A stretch of DNA of 62,104 nt from Candidatus Saccharicenans sp. (GTDB lineage Bacteria > Acidobacteriota > Aminicenantia > Aminicenantales > Saccharicenantaceae). Where the stretch lies: the NCBI GenBank assembly GCA_024653215.1, contig JANLFU010000012.1:1-62104 (forward strand), in the 5' to 3' direction. Positions 37,199 to 45,761 of this stretch are shown in pieces. A model generated the notes under the pieces. The model was not told the origin of the DNA. It ran no database searches and saw only the letters and a list, made by a program, of their open reading frames with translations. A program made the translations under genes and the position numbers. The number at the start of each line of letters is the position of its first letter. Position 1 is the stretch's first letter.

Positions 37199-39034
37199 TT
37201 ATTTATTCAGGCCGAAGCCGATAGTCACTGGCTTCCAGACCTTTACTTTAACACCATTTTTCTCGGCTGGCAAGAATTTCCATTTTTTGACAGCGTTGAT
37301 GGCTTCCTTTTCCAGGGCCACTGAGCCCCTGATGCCCCTGATCACGGCCGCCTCCAGGACATCTCCGTTTTCCGAGATCAGGACGTTGAGCAGGACCTGG
37401 CCTTTAATGCCCATCCTGCGGTCGGCTTCGGGGTAAACCGGTTCGACGGTCTTGACCACCTTCGGCTCCACGTCAACCGTATTGAGTGGCACCAGGTCGC
37501 CTGGCTTGACCTGTTGGGCGGGAATAATCACCTGGGGTTCGGAGACAGCCTGATTCTGGTCGGCGGCCTTCTCTTCAGTTCCACTGGCTGTTTCGGTCCC
37601 GGCAGTCTGGGTGGCCGTTTCAGACTGGGCTGGTGCGGCGGGGCTGGATTGCTCGGCCGGCTGGGGGTTGTTCATGGTGGCCAGGCTGGTCTTTTGCTCC
37701 GGGATGTAAGGTGCGACCGGGGCCGCTTCAGCATTTCTTGAGGTCTGCCTGCCGCCACCCTGAGTCTGTCTGTTCTGGGTCCTGGTGTCGCCCTGAGTTT
37801 TCTGAGCCCGGTAGGCTTCCATCTGCTTTTCTATCTCTTGCTGTATCTCTGTTTCCGAGGGCTGGTTACTGACGGGCCCGGTGCTGCCGGTCTGGAGGGC
37901 GGCCACCTGGTTGCTGGTCTGTCCGCTGAAGGCCGGGGCCTCCTTCTTCTTGAGGGTTAAAAAGGCCACCGCGCCGGCTATGGCCAGGATGGCCGCGGCC
38001 AGGCCTATGTATTTTCCGGTTCCGCTTCGGGACTTTTCTTTTTTCTTATCCTCTTTTTCTTCTTCAATGAAGCCCTTGAAAGGCGTGACAACTGGAGCTG
38101 AAGTTTTGGGCCTGGTTTCGGACGGCGGGGGAGTCGAAACCTGCCTGGTTTCTTTCCTGGATTCTCTTACGGGTTCCGGTTTGGTTTCAGGCCTGGGTCT
38201 GGGGGCAGGCTGGGGCTTGCTTTCGACCGGGGTCGGTTCAACTTTGGCCGGCCTGGGCGCGGCCGGGGCCGCCGCAGGTTTTTTTATAAGTTCATCCAGC
38301 AGGCTATCAGGAGTAGGCGCAGCCGTTTTCTTCGTTTCAACCGGCCGGGCTGCGGGTTTTTCTTTTTCAGGTTTGGTGACCGGCCGGGGGGCAGGTTGAG
38401 GTTCCGGCTTGGAGTTTTCTATCATCAGGTCTTTTAACTTTGACTTGAGGATTAAGTCGACTTCGTCATCCTTGCTCAGGGACGGTTCTCTGGTCGGGGC
38501 CGGCCTGGGTGCAGGCTTTTCAACCGGCCTGGGCTTTTCTACCGGTTTTACTTTCGGCTCGGGCTTCTTTTCTTCCATGTCCATGGACAGGGCTTCTTTC
38601 AGTAGCTGGTCCAGCTCTTTGTCGGCAGGCCTGGGCGGGGCGGGAGCCTTCTTTGGCTCCGGACGGCCAACCAGTTCATATATCTTGTTCAGCAGTTCTT
38701 CCAGGTTGAGAGGTTTTTCGAAAAAGGCCGAAGCGCCCAGGCTTCTCAGGGCTTCGGTCTTGTACACCGAATCTTTATATATTCCGGTGACGATTATGAC
38801 CGGAGCTTTCTTGGTCGGGTGGGAAGTGATGCGGGAACAGAGTTCGAAGCCATGAAATTTGGGAAGCATGGCTTCCATGATGACCAGGTCGGGATGGGCC
38901 TCGGAAAATCTTTCAAATCCGGCCAGGCCATCGGTTGCCGTAATGATGTCGAAGCCCTCATCGGACAGGGCCCCGGCTAAAAATTTAAGGAATTCCTGGT
39001 CAAAATCGATCAGCAAAAGTTTTTTCTTAGCCAT
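37199..39034 (-). CDS. Receiver domain-transmembrane-TonB fusion
   Basis: This 611-residue protein joins signalling and energy-coupling parts. Residues 1-~122 are a response-regulator receiver with Asp10 and Asp12 in LLLIDFDQE, Thr83 in IIVTG and Lys107 in FFEKP. The phospho-acceptor position is Glu54 (VIMEAM) instead of Asp, so normal phosphorylation is unlikely. A Pro/Lys/Glu-rich linker runs to ~335, then one transmembrane helix (~338-360, YIGLAAAILAIAGAVAFL), a Gln/Thr-rich periplasmic linker, and a TonB C-terminal domain from ~530 (VEPVYPEADRRMGIKGQVLL to the end). ExbB and ExbD are not in the window. A small coiled-coil gene follows, and a TonB-dependent receptor and M48 protease lie upstream on the same strand. 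It probably energises outer-membrane transport under cytoplasmic control. Confidence 0.88.
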   Translation of the reverse strand: MAKKKLLLIDFDQEFLKFLAGALSDEGFDIITATDGLAGFERFSEAHPDLVIMEAMLPKFHGFELCSRITSHPTKKAPVIIVTGIYKDSVYKTEALRSLGASAFFEKPLNLEELLNKIYELVGRPEPKKAPAPPRPADKELDQLLKEALSMDMEEKKPEPKVKPVEKPRPVEKPAPRPAPTREPSLSKDDEVDLILKSKLKDLMIENSKPEPQPAPRPVTKPEKEKPAARPVETKKTAAPTPDSLLDELIKKPAAAPAAPRPAKVEPTPVESKPQPAPRPRPETKPEPVRESRKETRQVSTPPPSETRPKTSAPVVTPFKGFIEEEKEDKKKEKSRSGTGKYIGLAAAILAIAGAVAFLTLKKKEAPAFSGQTSNQVAALQTGSTGPVSNQPSETEIQQEIEKQMEAYRAQKTQGDTRTQNRQTQGGGRQTSRNAEAAPVAPYIPEQKTSLATMNNPQPAEQSSPAAPAQSETATQTAGTETASGTEEKAADQNQAVSEPQVIIPAQQVKPGDLVPLNTVDVEPKVVKTVEPVYPEADRRMGIKGQVLLNVLISENGDVLEAAVIRGIRGSVALEKEAINAVKKWKFLPAEKNGVKVKVWKPVTIGFGLNK

Positions 39035-39457
39035 TTTTTTACCCTTTTCATAAATTTAACCCAACCCGGGGTTATGGCCAACGCACCCTATCTATCTCAC
39101 GAAGGGAAATCCTCTTCAATCACCCTTAGGGGTGAAAATCTGGATGAAATTTCCCCTTACCTGATAGTCATATTTTTCAACGCCCGGGATGAGACCGAGT
39201 TCAGCTCCAGGAAGCTGTTTTTCACCCGATTGCTGACTCCTCCGGGTCAGGCCCTTTTACCCTGTTATCCTGAAATGAAGTTCGGGGCTGGAGGTCTGCC
39301 AGAAACTGGAGCCATGATAGTTAAGGGGCTCCGCGGTCAAAGGGCAGTAATAGTGAGCAGAAAATTAGAAGGGGAAGACTCCGGCCCGGGGTCATCAGGA
39401 ATCACCCCCGCCCTGCTTTCCGGGCATATTTTATATTGGGCTCTGTCTCCCTGATTT
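39035..39457. other. Non-coding stretch upstream of the receiver-TonB gene
   Basis: These 423 bases contain the control region of the receiver-TonB gene. A 6-bp inverted repeat TCACCC-TTAG-GGGTGA lies at about 39119-39134. On the minus strand TTGGCC-N17-TAAATT is a possible but weak promoter close to the start codon. A plus-strand frame (39074-39454) lacks a ribosome-binding site. Confidence 0.4.
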
Positions 39458-41215
39458 TCAGGTCCGGCTGGCCGGCGAGTGGTTTCGAGACCGGTTTTCC
39501 ACCAGGATTTGCAGAATCTCCAGTTCCTGGTCCTCGAACCAGATCCGCTGGCAGGGATAGCACTTGTAAACTGGCATCAGGTAGTGGTAACTGAAGGGCC
39601 TCAGGGTAAACTGCAGGCCGCATTCAGGGCAGATGGAAGGAGGCTTGTCCTTGAGGACCGGTGGCTTGAGGTTGGGATCGAGCAGCGCTTCCCGGTAGGC
39701 CATGGCCTTTTGCTTCAGCCATTCAGGGAAGGCCAGTTCTCTCCGGGCAAAGATTTTTTCCAGGTCAGCCATGGCCACCAGTTTGCCCTGGCAGGCCTGG
39801 CATTTCTTGAGCCTGACCCCTTCATAAAAAGCTTCGGTCAGTTCCGTCCAGCAGGTCGGGCATTTATTTTGTGAGGCCGGGTCCAGGGGCTGTTTTTTAA
39901 GCTGCCGGTACAGGGCGAAGCGAACCTGGGGAAAATTACGGGCCGGTCCCTCCAGGTTTTCCTTGATGTTTTTAATTCTGGTGGCCGGCGTAAAATAAGG
40001 AAGAGTTACCAGCGAGCCCAGGGCCAGGGGCCCGTCCCATTGACCGCGGGCGTTCCTGGCCAGCCAGATGCTATTTTTTTCCAGATCCTCTCTGGCCCGC
40101 TGCTGCAACTCCCGGAGCTTCTCCTGGTAATCAGGACTGCTGTCTTCGAGCGAACTGTAAAGAAGGCGGGATTTTTCTCGCTGTTCTTCCTGGGCCCGGA
40201 CTTCTTCCATGACTTCCTTTACGGTCTTATGAGCCATGTCAGCCAGGGTTTTGAGCCGGAGCCCGACCGGGGGATGGGTATTGAACAGTTTATCCCGGGT
40301 CGTTTCCTGGATGTCGCGGGAATCGGGCGGGACCAGGAAGAGCGGGGTGAAAAGACTGCTGTCACCGAGAAAGGAATTGGCCACATGAGCTTTGTAAATG
40401 ACCCGGGCCAGGGCCATCGGGTCTCGGCTTAGCTCCACGGCCGTGGCGTCGGCCAGAAGTTCCCTTTTCTGGCTGATCAGGGCCACGAAGAAATTGAACA
40501 GCAGGTAGGAGAAAAAGCTGACCAGGTAAATCAGCGGCTGGGCCGGCCCTCTGCTCTTACCGCGCTGTTTCAGGTCGGCCTGGCTTAAATCCCTCTCCTC
40601 ATCCAGGGAGTCTATAAGCTGCTGGTAAAAGGCGACTATGGAGCAGCATAGGGTCAGGAAGAAAGTGTCGCCCTTGAGAATGTGGGCAGTCTCATGGGCT
40701 ACCACGGCCTGGAGTTCGTCGCGGCTGGCTTCGGCCAGCAATCCTTCGGTCACAACGATGGCCGGAAGGCCGTCCTGGCCGATGAGCGACAGGGAGTTGA
40801 GGTTCACCGTGGGGATGATGTAGCCGCGCAGCCCGGGAAGTCCGGAAGATATTTTCATCTCTTCCAGGATATTGAGAAAACTCAGGTGGTAGCGGTCTCC
40901 CGGGTCCGGGGAACAGGCCCTGAGGTTTTTGAGTATGTAGCTGGCCCCGCTTTTCCTGGCCTGGATGAAGTTTATGATGGTCAGGACCAGGGCTATGCCG
41001 AAGACAAAGGCCGTGTATTTATAAAAGAAAGAGCTGGCAAAAAAAGTGAAGGAGGCCAGAAAAGCGCCGGCTGTCATCAGGATGGCTGCGGAAACCAGGC
41101 CGATGGTCAGGAAGTAAAAAACAAAGAGCATCAGGAACAAAAAGAGAGAAGCCCGCTGCTGTTTTTTCTGGATTTCCCAGAAAGAGGGAGGAGCCGTTTC
41201 TTTTCTTTCTGCCAT
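39458..41215 (-). CDS. M48 family membrane metalloprotease with zinc ribbons
   Basis: This zinc protease of about 585 residues is predicted to act on membrane or envelope proteins. The ATG at 41215 was chosen because the protein then begins with a typical short polar tail before two hydrophobic segments (~22-80); a GTG at 41326 is an alternative. HETAH (174-178) supplies two zinc ligands and the active Glu, and the third ligand is in the 'KRELLADATAVEL' helix. Two further membrane helices lie between. The C-terminal third is unusual: a CPTC...CQAC pair and a CPECG...CYPC pair form two zinc-ribbon-like modules. HtpX is related but lacks these. It lies between the receiver-TonB gene and the TonB-dependent receptor gene. 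Confidence 0.87.
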   Translation of the reverse strand: MAERKETAPPSFWEIQKKQQRASLFLFLMLFVFYFLTIGLVSAAILMTAGAFLASFTFFASSFFYKYTAFVFGIALVLTIINFIQARKSGASYILKNLRACSPDPGDRYHLSFLNILEEMKISSGLPGLRGYIIPTVNLNSLSLIGQDGLPAIVVTEGLLAEASRDELQAVVAHETAHILKGDTFFLTLCCSIVAFYQQLIDSLDEERDLSQADLKQRGKSRGPAQPLIYLVSFFSYLLFNFFVALISQKRELLADATAVELSRDPMALARVIYKAHVANSFLGDSSLFTPLFLVPPDSRDIQETTRDKLFNTHPPVGLRLKTLADMAHKTVKEVMEEVRAQEEQREKSRLLYSSLEDSSPDYQEKLRELQQRAREDLEKNSIWLARNARGQWDGPLALGSLVTLPYFTPATRIKNIKENLEGPARNFPQVRFALYRQLKKQPLDPASQNKCPTCWTELTEAFYEGVRLKKCQACQGKLVAMADLEKIFARRELAFPEWLKQKAMAYREALLDPNLKPPVLKDKPPSICPECGLQFTLRPFSYHYLMPVYKCYPCQRIWFEDQELEILQILVENRSRNHSPASRT

Positions 41216-41597
41216 TTCTTTTAATAGGAATTTTACACTTTGTGCCGGTAAAATTAAAGAATAATATCCCGGTTGGCGTCGGTTGAGTCCTGGCCGGGCA
41301 GGTACTGGATGATATTTTTTAGCCACCCGGGCGTCCGGATAACAGAATGACCAGCGGGCCTTTCAGAACCAAGCTTCTCAATAAGTCCGGAATGATTGAA
41401 TCGGATGGAGGTTAGCCAGGAATGACCTGACGATTAAATTTATTAACTTTCCCCGCGAGGAGTCTTGAAGGTCGTGGCGGTCATGGCTAGCCCTTAGCTT
41501 AAATATCCAAGTTAGATGGGCCTAAGATATTTTCGATAAAAAAATGACCGCAACCTGCATTGTCTATCAGCCGGCTGTTTCCTTATCGGAAATGAAA

Positions 41598-41630
41598 TAA
41601 AAAAAGGGGAGGCGGAAATCCGCCTCCCCT
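41598..41630 (-). terminator. Rho-independent terminator after the TonB-dependent receptor gene
   Basis: On the minus strand a 12-bp perfect stem (AGGGGAGGCGGA / TCCGCCTCCCCT, 41605-41630) with a minimal loop is followed by eight T residues. It lies 18 bases after the receptor stop codon and is the best terminator in the window, separating the receptor from the M48 gene. Confidence 0.92.
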
Positions 41631-41647
41631 CAGTCTTTCTGCGATAA

Positions 41648-44629
41648 TCAGAAGGAATACCTGGCGCCCAGTCTGAAAATCCTGGGGTCGGTCAGGCTGG
41701 TCAGTTCTCCGAAGGAAACGCGCTTGCCGGAAACGGTGGTTGTGCTGCTGGAAATGGAATGAACACCGGTGGGAATGGCCACGTTGGTCACGTTGAAGAT
41801 GTCGCAGAAAACACCAAACTGTCCGAACCGGCCCGGCAGCCTGAAATTCTTCTCAACCCTGAGGTCGAGTATGGTCAGGGGCGGCAGGCTCCTGGAACCG
41901 CGGGGTTCAGCGTTAATGGTAACTGTACCCTGGGGCAGGGTTACGCCCAGGTCCGTGCTTCTGACCCTTCTGGTCCAGCGCTGGCCGTCGAGCAGGCGAT
42001 AATAGCCGCTGATCATGATACCCCAGGGACCCTGCCACATGGCCTGGACCTTGAACTGGTTACGCCGTTCGTAGCCGAAGTTGCCCATGGCATAAACATG
42101 GACGTTGGGGTCGTTGAAGTAGGACTGCCCGGACCAGCTGTCGTCAAAATCCGTCCCGATCAGGCCGCGGGATTTCTGCCAGACGTAGGAAGCCATGGCC
42201 GACCAGCGGTGAGAGAACCTCTTGTTCAGGGTGACTTCCACGCCATCGTAATCTCTCTTGGCTCCCGGCGGATTGGTAACAAAAGTCCTGGTCGGGGTGG
42301 TCAGCCCGGGGTCTGTTCTTCTCCAGAAGGTTACGGTCTGGTTGTTCCAGGGGTCGGTAGCCGTGACCGGGGCATAGATGTACCAGCAGCTCGGGTCAAA
42401 AATGGCGTCGTGACCTTTTACGGAGTAGAGGGCTTTATAGAAATTGAGGTTCAGGCGGTTGAGGTCCACGTCTTCGATCAGGTTCCGGTCCCACTTGTGG
42501 ATGTATCTTACGCCGAAACGGGTATCGGCCAGGATTTCCCTTTCGATCCCGATTATGAATTCGTCCAGGTAGGGAGACTTCAGGTTGGGATCCATGGTGG
42601 CCGAGGCGGTGGCGCTAAAGTTATACATCAACCGGTTGGGGTTGGGCCGCAGCCTGGTCAGGGGGTCGTTGGGGTCTATCGGGTAATTCGGGTCGGTCCC
42701 GTCGTTGATGATGTAGTGAGTCCTCCAGGAGATGAAGCTGTTGGGATTGACCGTGACAAACCACTGCATGATGTTGGCGATGTAGTAGCGACAGAAGCTG
42801 ACCTTCAGGGCTGTCTTGGCATCGCCGGTCAGGTCGAAGGAAGCGCCGAGTCTCGGGGCCAGGGTATTCCAGATCAGGGGCTTGAGCTGTTCATTAACCC
42901 TGGGGTCGTAGATGATCCCGCTTCCCGGGGGATATTCCACCGGCGTTCTGTCCTGGCCCTGGACCGGCAGGATGCCCTCCTGGCGGTCAAAACGGAAACC
43001 GATGTTCAGGGTCAATCTCTTGAAGGGCGACCAGGTGTCCTGGACAAAGCCGCCAATAACAATCTTGCGATCTTTACGGGTGAAGTCCTGATAATGCACC
43101 ATGTAGGGGTAGGTTCCGGTGGGGGAGATACCGGCGGCAATGATCCGGTCGATCAGCGAGGCCAGGTCCTTGGGGATCTGGTCCGGGGTGAGACCGGCTG
43201 GTAGCTGCACGTAGAAGAATGGTCCGTTGCCCCAGGCATCGTGGTTGTGCCGGCGGTAACGGCTATCCCAGGAATATTCAAACTCGGCTCCAGCCTTAAT
43301 TTCATGGCGGCCCAGAAAATCGTCAAGAAAGTAGGTGGCGTCGGTCAGAGCCTGGAAGCGGTTCCGGCTGTAAATATCATCGTAGCCATAGCTGGCGTAG
43401 TTGTAGTAATAACGCGCATCGTAGACCCAGACCTTGTCGTTCTTGGCCATCAGGTTCAGGGCATAGTCCATGTAGCCGGCTTTCAGGTTCATGTAGAGGT
43501 TGGGATTGAAGAAGTGGGTTAACTGGAAGTTATAGGTGTAGATGGGAGTGGTCTGCTTCCAGGTGGTATCCACCGTCTGGTAGGAAGAGGCGCCACGGTG
43601 ATTTCTGATATAGTCTGAAAAGTTGAACGACAGCACCACCCGGTCTTTCTTGGTGGCCTGGATGGTCAGCTTGACGAAGGGCATGGGCCGCTTGTAGTCC
43701 AGGGGAACCTGGTTGGGCTGATCGTAAGGATAACCCAGGGAGAACTCCTGGGTTCTCTGCAGGGCGAAAGTGGTGAAGAACCAGATGCGGTCCTTGATGA
43801 TTGGCCCGCCGAGGTTGGCCGATGGTTCGTAGTCGTAGTCGAAACCGCCGGTCTGGCCCTCAAATATTGTTCCCTTGGTGTTGGTGCTCTGCATGTCCTT
43901 GTTTCTGTAGAAGAAGCTGATCCCGCCGCTGAACCGGTTTCCGCCAGACCTGGTGACCACGTTGACCACGCCACCGCGGACGCTGCCGTATTCAGCCGGC
44001 AGGCCGCCTGTCTGCACCGACAGCTCTTCCATGACATCCATGCCGAACTGGCCGGCCTGGGTGCCGGTCACCGGGTCGGTCACGTTAACGCCGTCGATGT
44101 TATAAGTATTGTCCCTTTCCGAACTGCCATGGACCGTGGTTGAGGTGACACCCGGAGCCATGTTGAAGAAAGCCCCCAGGTTCCTGGCAGCCGGCAGGCT
44201 CTGGATGATGTCCCGGGTGATGCTGGCCGTCATCGAAGTCCGCTGGATATCAACCGTGGGAGAAACGCCCGTAACGGTGATACTCTCTTCTATGGCCGAC
44301 TGTTCCAGGGTTACATCCAGGGTGGTGTTAACACCGACGTTGACCTTGATGCCTTCCCTGATAAGCGTCCTGAACCCCTGCAGCTTAAAGGTCACCGTGT
44401 AGTCGCCCGGGGGAAGGGCCGGGAACCGCCAGTGGCCGTGTTCATTGGTCACAGTTTCCAGCGTGGGTGAAATCAGGGCCGGCGACTTGATGGAAACGCT
44501 GACTCCTGGCAGTGGTTGCTTATCCTGATCATAGACGGTGCCGTTCAGGGTGCCCGTCTGGGTAATCTGAGCCAAGGCAGGGAAGGCGAGAAGCATAACT
44601 AACAGGATTGATAAGAAAGTCCTTTTCAC
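41648..44629 (-). CDS. TonB-dependent outer-membrane receptor with carboxypeptidase-like N-terminal domain
   Basis: This 993-residue outer-membrane transporter starts at GTG 44629 with a perfect AGGAGGG site upstream. The signal peptide ends LAFPALAQ. Residues ~25-110 form a carboxypeptidase-regulatory-like beta-sandwich (LNGTVYDQDKQPLPGVSVSI), then a plug domain (~115-240, 'YNIDGVNVTDPVTG', VNVVTRSGG), then a large 22-strand-type barrel ending in the outer-membrane sorting residue Phe (LGARYSF). The architecture matches Acidobacteriota-type receptors, which often import peptides or glycans; the substrate is not readable. Its own terminator closes the unit. The receiver-TonB gene 2.6 kb downstream is a natural energising partner. 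Confidence 0.93.
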   Translation of the reverse strand: MKRTFLSILLVMLLAFPALAQITQTGTLNGTVYDQDKQPLPGVSVSIKSPALISPTLETVTNEHGHWRFPALPPGDYTVTFKLQGFRTLIREGIKVNVGVNTTLDVTLEQSAIEESITVTGVSPTVDIQRTSMTASITRDIIQSLPAARNLGAFFNMAPGVTSTTVHGSSERDNTYNIDGVNVTDPVTGTQAGQFGMDVMEELSVQTGGLPAEYGSVRGGVVNVVTRSGGNRFSGGISFFYRNKDMQSTNTKGTIFEGQTGGFDYDYEPSANLGGPIIKDRIWFFTTFALQRTQEFSLGYPYDQPNQVPLDYKRPMPFVKLTIQATKKDRVVLSFNFSDYIRNHRGASSYQTVDTTWKQTTPIYTYNFQLTHFFNPNLYMNLKAGYMDYALNLMAKNDKVWVYDARYYYNYASYGYDDIYSRNRFQALTDATYFLDDFLGRHEIKAGAEFEYSWDSRYRRHNHDAWGNGPFFYVQLPAGLTPDQIPKDLASLIDRIIAAGISPTGTYPYMVHYQDFTRKDRKIVIGGFVQDTWSPFKRLTLNIGFRFDRQEGILPVQGQDRTPVEYPPGSGIIYDPRVNEQLKPLIWNTLAPRLGASFDLTGDAKTALKVSFCRYYIANIMQWFVTVNPNSFISWRTHYIINDGTDPNYPIDPNDPLTRLRPNPNRLMYNFSATASATMDPNLKSPYLDEFIIGIEREILADTRFGVRYIHKWDRNLIEDVDLNRLNLNFYKALYSVKGHDAIFDPSCWYIYAPVTATDPWNNQTVTFWRRTDPGLTTPTRTFVTNPPGAKRDYDGVEVTLNKRFSHRWSAMASYVWQKSRGLIGTDFDDSWSGQSYFNDPNVHVYAMGNFGYERRNQFKVQAMWQGPWGIMISGYYRLLDGQRWTRRVRSTDLGVTLPQGTVTINAEPRGSRSLPPLTILDLRVEKNFRLPGRFGQFGVFCDIFNVTNVAIPTGVHSISSSTTTVSGKRVSFGELTSLTDPRIFRLGARYSF

Positions 44630-44653
44630 ATGTCCCTCCTTTGCACAAAAGTC

Positions 44654-44718
44654 TTAACCTGTTTCCAATGCCCCATAAATTCTTAGAGCCATGCTTCTCT
44701 TTTGATGATCACCTCCTT
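44654..44718 (-). promoter_or_regulatory. Leader with full-length Shine-Dalgarno-like sequence and mini-ORF
   Basis: On the minus strand AAGGAGGTGATC (44718-44707) is perfectly complementary to the 3' end of 16S rRNA. It is followed 14 bases later by an ATG (44692) opening a 12-codon frame, MALRIYGALETG, that stops at 44654, just ahead of the real receptor ribosome-binding site. It may be a ribosome standby site or a leader peptide. A possible promoter, TTGATA-N17-TCTATT (44837-44809), would place both on the transcript. Confidence 0.4.
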
Positions 44719-45058
44719 CCGAAAAATATTAAATTCCTTCCTTCATTTCCTCTGTTTTTTCCCCTGACGGCAAGCAAATTTTGTGCCAGGTATGATTATT
44801 ATTTAAGTAATAGAAAATAAATAATATAGGTTATCAATCAGCCGGTTTTTGTTCGGTCTGTTGAATTTAAATCCAAATATTTGAACGGATTTTGGGCCAT
44901 ATTCAGGAGTCTATTTTGTTAATTTTAATATTGAATTTTTGCAATTTCTTAAGCCCGGTCCGGCTACCCTGACGCGATATCCGGTCTTCGGGGATTCAAA
45001 AAAGAAAGTTCTTCAGGTGTTTACAAATGAATAAGGGCATTGTGCCCGGGCCACTTCC

Positions 45059-45087
45059 TTGCGGTACCCGGTATCCTGGGTTAATAT
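45059..45087 (+). promoter_or_regulatory. Promoter of tRNA-Arg
   Basis: TTGCGG (45059-45064) and TAATAT (45082-45087) are separated by 17 bases. The predicted start lies about two bases before the tRNA. Confidence 0.6.
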
Positions 45088-45095
45088 AACGGGGT

Positions 45096-45169
45096 GCGCC
45101 CGTAGCTCAGCTGGATAGAGCGAAGGACTTCGAATCCTGAGGTCGGGAGTTCGAATCTCCCCGGGCGCG
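45096..45169 (+). tRNA. tRNA-Arg (anticodon TCG)
   Basis: The acceptor arms GCGCCCG (45096-45102) and CGGGCGC (45162-45168) pair fully. The D-arm GCTCAGCTGGATAGAGC, the T-arm containing TTCGAATC and the anticodon loop CTTCGAA (anticodon TCG, reading CGA) are standard. The discriminator is G, and CCA is not encoded. A TTG-start CDS follows about 100 bases downstream. Confidence 0.96.
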
Positions 45170-45220
45170 ATTTCTTTTTATGGTGATTTGGCTCGTTTGC
45201 CGGGCAGAACAGGAATAGGG

Positions 45221-45249
45221 TTGACAAACCTGGATTTGAGCCATAAATT
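45221..45249 (+). promoter_or_regulatory. Promoter candidate with consensus -35
   Basis: TTGACA (45221-45226) is perfect and TAAATT (45244-45249) follows after 17 bases. The start would fall near 45256, giving a leader of about 11 bases that still contains AGGAGGGG. Confidence 0.55.
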
Positions 45250-45266
45250 CTTATCAGGAGGGGACA

Positions 45267-45728
45267 TTGGAAAATATCAGGGCCGAGAAATATTTTCTTT
45301 CCCCCGTATCCAGGAAGCTGGTGGAAATAATTGAAAAGAGCGCCCCGGAGCTCACCCAGGCCTATTTGCTGGATATCAAAAAACATCCGAACATGCCGAC
45401 CTACCAGTCTTTTCCTGAAAAAGAGGTCTACGACCGGGCCTACCTGGTCTTCAGCCAGCTCGGCCGCTGGATCTCCTACGAGCTGGATTCGGACGAGATG
45501 AAGAAATACTGGATAGAACTGGGTAAGAAAAGGCGGCAGGAAGGCTTTGCCCTGCCCGAGATTTTCCTTTCACTCTGCCTGATAAGAAAGGAACTCTGGA
45601 CCAAGATTCAGGCCGAAGGCCTTCTGGATAACGCCCTCGACCTTTACCAGGCCCTGGAGCTGTATAACAGAATTGTCACCTTTTTTGACCGGGCTCTTTA
45701 TTATGCTATCATAGGCTATCACAGTTAA
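45267..45728 (+). CDS. RsbRD N-terminal-like domain protein (stand-alone)
   Basis: This 153-residue helical protein starts at TTG 45267, set by AGGAGGGG 4 bases upstream. It resembles the RsbT co-antagonist (RsbRD) N-terminal domain: 'MPTYQSFPEKEVYDRAYLVF', 'LGRWISYELDSDEMKKYWIELG' and a late 'LALPEIFLSLCLIRKELW'-type helix. In RsbR-like proteins this globin-fold domain senses signals for stress control, but here no STAS domain follows and no other stressosome gene is near. It probably senses or binds a partner on its own. hemW begins 34 bases downstream. Confidence 0.75.
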   Translation: MENIRAEKYFLSPVSRKLVEIIEKSAPELTQAYLLDIKKHPNMPTYQSFPEKEVYDRAYLVFSQLGRWISYELDSDEMKKYWIELGKKRRQEGFALPEIFLSLCLIRKELWTKIQAEGLLDNALDLYQALELYNRIVTFFDRALYYAIIGYHS

Positions 45729-45761
45729 CCTGCCCCGAGGTCAACCAGACTGTTTTTGAAG

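Noticed and set aside
39074..39454. 126-codon plus-strand frame between the receiver-TonB and M48 genes
   Set aside because: No ribosome-binding site, no recognisable pattern, and it lies in a probable promoter region.
41759..43204. 481-codon plus-strand frame opposite the TonB-dependent receptor
   Set aside because: Antisense to a gene with clear plug and barrel motifs; no ribosome-binding site or domain.
45081..45386. Minus-strand reading frame across tRNA-Arg with the segment [24 protein letters not shown]
   Set aside because: This peptide is the well-known false translation of tRNA genes; the frame also opposes the real RsbRD-like gene.
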